DNA from: Tieghemiomyces parasiticus
Taxonomy: Eukaryota; Kickxellomycota; Dimargaritomycetes; Dimargaritales; Dimargaritaceae
DNA length: 40,241 nt
Direction of reading: 5' to 3'
Assembly: GCA_027575765.1 (NCBI GenBank)
Contig: JANBPT010000371.1
Span: 1-40,241 of the forward strand
A program made the position numbers and the translations under genes. Below, one piece after another: positions 36,485 through 40,241 of the stretch; positions within the stretch are counted from its first letter, which is position 1; every line of letters starts with the position of its first letter. The notes under the pieces are model-generated. The model saw nothing but the letters and a program-made list of their open reading frames with translations. It was not told where the DNA came from and made no database searches.

Positions 36485-39400
36485 TTACGTCGAGTCAGGA
36501 GTTTCTACCATTTGACGTACAGTTTCTGACCAGACACCGAGTAGACGCTGGATGATAGGGGGAATCACCATGTCCTTCTGCCCAATCACAAGCAAATTCA
36601 GCCGGTCCCCTTCATGGGTAACAGCCAGTTCAAATGGACGAGGGGAAGTATCGGCACGGTGGGCACGCAGTTCAGTCATTGCATCGGGCTGCTCCTGTAA
36701 TAGGGGCTGGTTGCCATCGGATGGCACTGAGGCTTCCGTCGGGGCCAGGTAGCTGAACCCGAAATACGGGTCAACTTCGTAGGGTCTGCGTTGAGAGGAA
36801 TCTGTGAAATCCCGCAGGTATCGCACCAGGGTCAGCTTCACTCCGTCTTCGATGCCTGTCCCGAGCGTCTCCTGCGTGTGGAGAAGGGTGGTTCTAAAGC
36901 CGGCCGCGCGTGGCACATCAAGAACGACGGGGACGTAGTGAGCAAAGAAGCCCATGGTGCGGGAGAGGTCGAAGGCGGTGTCGCCAACGGGCTGGCGGCC
37001 GTGGGTCATGAAGGCCAGACCCATGACGTTGAAGTGGAACACCTCCTGGTAGGCCACATGTAGAGTCGTGACCAACAGCTCAATGGGGGTGGCGCCAAAG
37101 CGGTTGGCGGCCGAGGTCAGGGTCGACGGGGATAGGTCCAGACAGACAAGGCATTCGGGATTCCGACCACCAGGAGTGCTTTCAGGCACGGCTACTTCGC
37201 CCTGCAGACTCACCGCCAGGTCAGGGAGCGGTGGTGGTACAGTGAGGGTGTCGAGGTCGAGGTCCTGTGCTACCTGGTGCAGATACTCGGCCCACGCTTG
37301 GCAGGAGACGGTGGGCGGTTCTACCTGCTGGTCCAGAAGCAGGCGGGTCAGGTCCTCGGCGAAGACCTTGTACGAGAGGTAGTCCGAGGCCAGGTGGTGG
37401 ACGCAGTGGAAAAAGTACTGCTCATGACCCAGGTCGAACACGTGGAACGTGCTGAGCGGACCCTTTTCGATGTCCAATTCAAGGAGTAACGAAGGTAACA
37501 TGCTCATAACAGTGGCGAAATCATTGACGGGATGTAGTTCGAACCGGTAGTGATCGTGCAGTGGACGCTCGCCAACGTCATAGGTCATACTACCCGCTTG
37601 GTCGTCCCGGCGGAAGAGACCACGGAGCATGGGGTGGAGTTCAACCATGCGCCTGACCGCCGTTCGCCACTGCACCTCGGGAAAGGCCCGGCTAGATTTG
37701 AATAGTACAGGCAAGGCGACCTGGTTTGGATGGGTGAGCGACATGGAAAAGAACGCCAGCTGACCAGGCGTCAAACGAGGGCAACCGATAACCTCCTGGT
37801 CCGGTCTGGTGCTGAAGGCCGAGGTTAGGTCGACTGCTGCGCAAAGCCTAGCCACCTGGCGTAGGGTGTTGTTGCGGTTGAGCTCGGCGATGGCCAAGTG
37901 AAGACCGTTACGCTGACATTGGGCCACCACCTGGATGGCGGATAAGGAGTTACCGCCGATCTGGTAAAAGGTGCTGTCCAGTCTAATGATACTCGCGTCC
38001 AGGCGCAGACAGTCAGCCACTGTCTGCAACAGTTGGGACTCGACGGGAGACAGGGTGGACAGGTCAGTGTCCGTCGGTGAGCAGTTGAAGTGGAAAGGCG
38101 GCAGGGCCTTGCGGTCAACCTTGCCCACCGGGGTCCGGGGGAGCTCGGCCAGGCCCACCAGGGCACTGGGCACCATGTAGTGAGGGAGGCAGCTACGGAG
38201 CCAGTCGAGGACGGCCTCGCTATCACCAGACAATGCAGGGCAGACGTAGCCGACCAGGTGCGTATCCTGGACCAGGACGCAGGCCTGGGTGACCGTCGGG
38301 TGGGATTCGAGGACGGCCTCCACCTCGCCGAGCTCGACACGGAATCCACGCACCTTGACCTGATGGTCGATACGACCCAGACACTCGACCTGGCCGTCCG
38401 GGAGCCAGCGGGCCAGATCCCCGCTCTGAAACAGGCGCTCTCCTGTCACGGGCCAGGTAATGAACTTCTCCGCGGTCAGTTCAGGACGGTTCAGGTAGCC
38501 GCGGGCCAACCCCTTACCGCCCAGGTAGAGCTGACCGATGATGCCAACGGGGGAAGGTCGCAGATGCTCGTCCAGGATGAGGCCTACCGCATTTGGCAAA
38601 GGACGGCCGACGGTGACGGTGGCGCCGGGTTTCAGCTCGGCGCAGTGGGAGCCATTGGCCACCTCCGTGGGCCCGTACCAGTTGAATAGCCGCAGAGAGG
38701 TTGACCACTTATCGACCAAGGCTTGGCTGGACGGCTCGCCGGTGAGCACCAGACTGTGGAGGCCTGGGAAATCACTGGGTTCGAACAGGGACACGAGGGA
38801 GGGCGTACATGCCGCCCGGGTGGCCTGCTGAAGGGCCCGCTTCTGGTCACCCCGAGTAATCAGGAGGCGGCCGCCCACGGACAGGGTGGTCCAAATCTCC
38901 GACAGAGAGACGTCGAAGGTGGGGGTGAGTAGCGTAGGCGTCACCACTTCGGCCGTCATCCCGGTGGTCCTGATGAAACCCTGCAGGTGGTTGGCTGCAG
39001 CCCCATGCTCGTGCATCACGCCCTTAGGGGTGCCTGTCGTGCCGGAGGTGTAAATCACGTAGGCCAGGCTCCCGGCACCTATTTCGGCCTGGCTCGTCCG
39101 ACTGACCGCGTGGTCACTTTGGAGACTTGACAGGTCGATTGTGAGTTGGGGGGTGAGCGTATCGGCTTTGAAGGCAGCTAAAAGAGCAGGGGGCCCTATC
39201 ACGGCCACACAAGCGGCATCGGCAAGAATGAACTGCTGCCGCTCGACCGGGTAGTCTGGAGCAATGACCACGAAAGCCAAGCCAGCCATCCACACTGCCA
39301 ACTGGCCGACGATGAGTTCCACCGAGTTGCCAGCTAGGATGCCGACCACCTGGTCAGACCCACCCTTGCCAGTCTGGTGGAGTCGATGGGCGAGGTGGGT

Positions 39401-40241
39401 GGCCATCAGGTGGAGCTGACCGTAAGTGTATTCCTGCTCACCGTCACGGATCGCCACACGACCGGGCCGCGACTGGACGCAGGAGAGGAAGCCCTCGTGG
39501 GCATACGAGCCGGTGGGGAGAATGACGGGGTTCCGGGCCCAGTCACTGGTGAGGAGCTCGTGTTCAGACTCGGTCAACATGCTCAAGGAAGTGACTAGAT
39601 CTGAAGGTGATGCGGTGACCAGCGAGCGGATGGTGTTTTCTAGGTGGTCCACGAAGCGTTCCACGTAGTCGGTGCTGAATACACCGGTTTGAAAGCCGGC
39701 CTTGACGTAGAGTTGCGTACCTTGGTGCGCCGCTACGAGAGTCAGGGGCACGTCGGTAGGGTCGTGGCTGTCGAGGAGACTAAGGCGGATGGGCAGGTCC
39801 GTGTCGGACTGCACTTCGGGGTAGTTCTGGTAGGCGAGAAGTACGTTGAACAGTGGCTGCTCCGGGCTCATGCCGCTCCACCGGTGGATATCAGTCAGCC
39901 GGCAGTGTTCATAGTCGTAGGCCGCCGTGCCATCATGGTGGAGAGTCTGGAGGAGGTCACCCACGGTGAGCGCTCGGCCGATACGGGCACGGCAAGGGAT
40001 GGTGCTAATGCAAGGCCCAATGGTGGACTCGACTTGCGCCACGGCCACGTTGCGGCCGGACACCACCGTGCCAAAGACCGGGTGCTCGGACCCCGTGTGG
40101 CGGTGGAGGACGAGGGCCACAGCGGCTCTGAAAAACGTGGATACTGTGACGCCATACGACTGGGCAAAGTCGACGACTTGATCGCCTAATTCCAGGGTGC
40201 GGGCCAGGGAGCCGTAGTATGCTGCGTCAGAGGGCTTGACA
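36485..40241 (-). CDS. Nonribosomal peptide synthetase, C-terminal module C(partial)-A-T-E, 5' truncated
   Basis: The frame is open from the right edge of the window to a TAA at 36485-36487, 1251 residues, no intron. In order: the last part of a condensation domain (to about 39700; VVSGRNVAVAQVESTIGPCI and PLFNVLLAYQN); an adenylation domain (about 39590-38110) with A3 YTSGTTGTPKG, A5 NWYGPTE, A7-A8 RLFQSGDLARWLPDG and VKVRGFRVELGEVEA, and A10 PVGKVDRKAL; a carrier domain with GGNSLSAI (attachment Ser at 37946-37948); and a final condensation-superfamily domain (about 37790-36500). The last domain has HHLASD, THGR, DLSRTMGFFAHYVPV, LTLVRYL and FGFSYLAP, which line up with epimerization motifs E2-E7. 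The protein ends there without a thioesterase or reductase. My hand-read ten-residue A-domain code is D-V-S-S-V-T-W-N-G-K, which I cannot assign to an amino acid. Upstream modules lie outside the window. Confidence 0.95.
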   Translation of the reverse strand, partial: VKPSDAAYYGSLARTLELGDQVVDFAQSYGVTVSTFFRAAVALVLHRHTGSEHPVFGTVVSGRNVAVAQVESTIGPCISTIPCRARIGRALTVGDLLQTLHHDGTAAYDYEHCRLTDIHRWSGMSPEQPLFNVLLAYQNYPEVQSDTDLPIRLSLLDSHDPTDVPLTLVAAHQGTQLYVKAGFQTGVFSTDYVERFVDHLENTIRSLVTASPSDLVTSLSMLTESEHELLTSDWARNPVILPTGSYAHEGFLSCVQSRPGRVAIRDGEQEYTYGQLHLMATHLAHRLHQTGKGGSDQVVGILAGNSVELIVGQLAVWMAGLAFVVIAPDYPVERQQFILADAACVAVIGPPALLAAFKADTLTPQLTIDLSSLQSDHAVSRTSQAEIGAGSLAYVIYTSGTTGTPKGVMHEHGAAANHLQGFIRTTGMTAEVVTPTLLTPTFDVSLSEIWTTLSVGGRLLITRGDQKRALQQATRAACTPSLVSLFEPSDFPGLHSLVLTGEPSSQALVDKWSTSLRLFNWYGPTEVANGSHCAELKPGATVTVGRPLPNAVGLILDEHLRPSPVGIIGQLYLGGKGLARGYLNRPELTAEKFITWPVTGERLFQSGDLARWLPDGQVECLGRIDHQVKVRGFRVELGEVEAVLESHPTVTQACVLVQDTHLVGYVCPALSGDSEAVLDWLRSCLPHYMVPSALVGLAELPRTPVGKVDRKALPPFHFNCSPTDTDLSTLSPVESQLLQTVADCLRLDASIIRLDSTFYQIGGNSLSAIQVVAQCQRNGLHLAIAELNRNNTLRQVARLCAAVDLTSAFSTRPDQEVIGCPRLTPGQLAFFSMSLTHPNQVALPVLFKSSRAFPEVQWRTAVRRMVELHPMLRGLFRRDDQAGSMTYDVGERPLHDHYRFELHPVNDFATVMSMLPSLLLELDIEKGPLSTFHVFDLGHEQYFFHCVHHLASDYLSYKVFAEDLTRLLLDQQVEPPTVSCQAWAEYLHQVAQDLDLDTLTVPPPLPDLAVSLQGEVAVPESTPGGRNPECLVCLDLSPSTLTSAANRFGATPIELLVTTLHVAYQEVFHFNVMGLAFMTHGRQPVGDTAFDLSRTMGFFAHYVPVVLDVPRAAGFRTTLLHTQETLGTGIEDGVKLTLVRYLRDFTDSSQRRPYEVDPYFGFSYLAPTEASVPSDGNQPLLQEQPDAMTELRAHRADTSPRPFELAVTHEGDRLNLLVIGQKDMVIPPIIQRLLGVWSETVRQMVETPDST

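Overview
The window looks like nuclear DNA of a filamentous fungus. Protein-coding genes are GC-rich and mostly single-exon or few-exon. Three of them are split by short introns (148-211 nt) with GTAAGT/GTAAGA donors. The gene content is eukaryotic: WDR5, GPI8, LST8, CDC6, ICMT, DBP6, a fungalysin (M36) metalloprotease and a nonribosomal peptide synthetase (NRPS). The NRPS, the fungalysin and the short introns would suit an early-diverging filamentous fungus, possibly a Kickxellomycotina/Dimargaritales-type mycoparasite. That placement is inferred from gene content and style and has not been tested.

Layout from left to right. (1) 1-579 (+): acidic C-terminus of a cut-off gene, probably the RNA polymerase II CTD phosphatase FCP1. 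(2) 971-2740 (+): DEAD-box helicase DBP6/DDX51 for ribosome assembly. (3) 3091-4256 (-): WDR5, two exons. (4) 5104-6300 (+): GPI8/PIG-K, the catalytic subunit of GPI transamidase. (5) 6561-11297 (-): a 1578-residue pentatricopeptide-repeat protein, probably mitochondrial. (6) 11886-12212 (-): a possible small secreted protein between two 22-bp palindromes. (7) 13133-15109 (-): secreted fungalysin. (8) 17377-18840 (-): LST8, the TOR-complex WD40 subunit, three exons. (9) 19458-20750: a complete mariner element with intact transposase, matching terminal inverted repeats and TA target duplication. (10) 21459-26228 (-): a 1589-residue disordered protein of unknown function. (11) About 4 kb with no recognisable gene. 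(12) 30201-31724 (+): CDC6. (13) 32285-33789 (+): isoprenylcysteine methyltransferase STE14/ICMT, four exons. (14) 36485-40241 (-): the 3' end of an NRPS (C-A-T-E), running off the right edge.

Most genes are independent housekeeping genes in mixed orientation and there is no operon. The accessory and most interesting parts are the NRPS that ends in an epimerization-type domain without thioesterase or reductase, the intact mariner, the orphan disordered gene, the small secreted candidate with its palindromes, and lineage-specific additions to conserved proteins (an AT-hook in CDC6, a low-complexity head on LST8, an N-terminal head on ICMT). I did not find a convincing tRNA, rRNA, CRISPR array or clear new multi-gene system.
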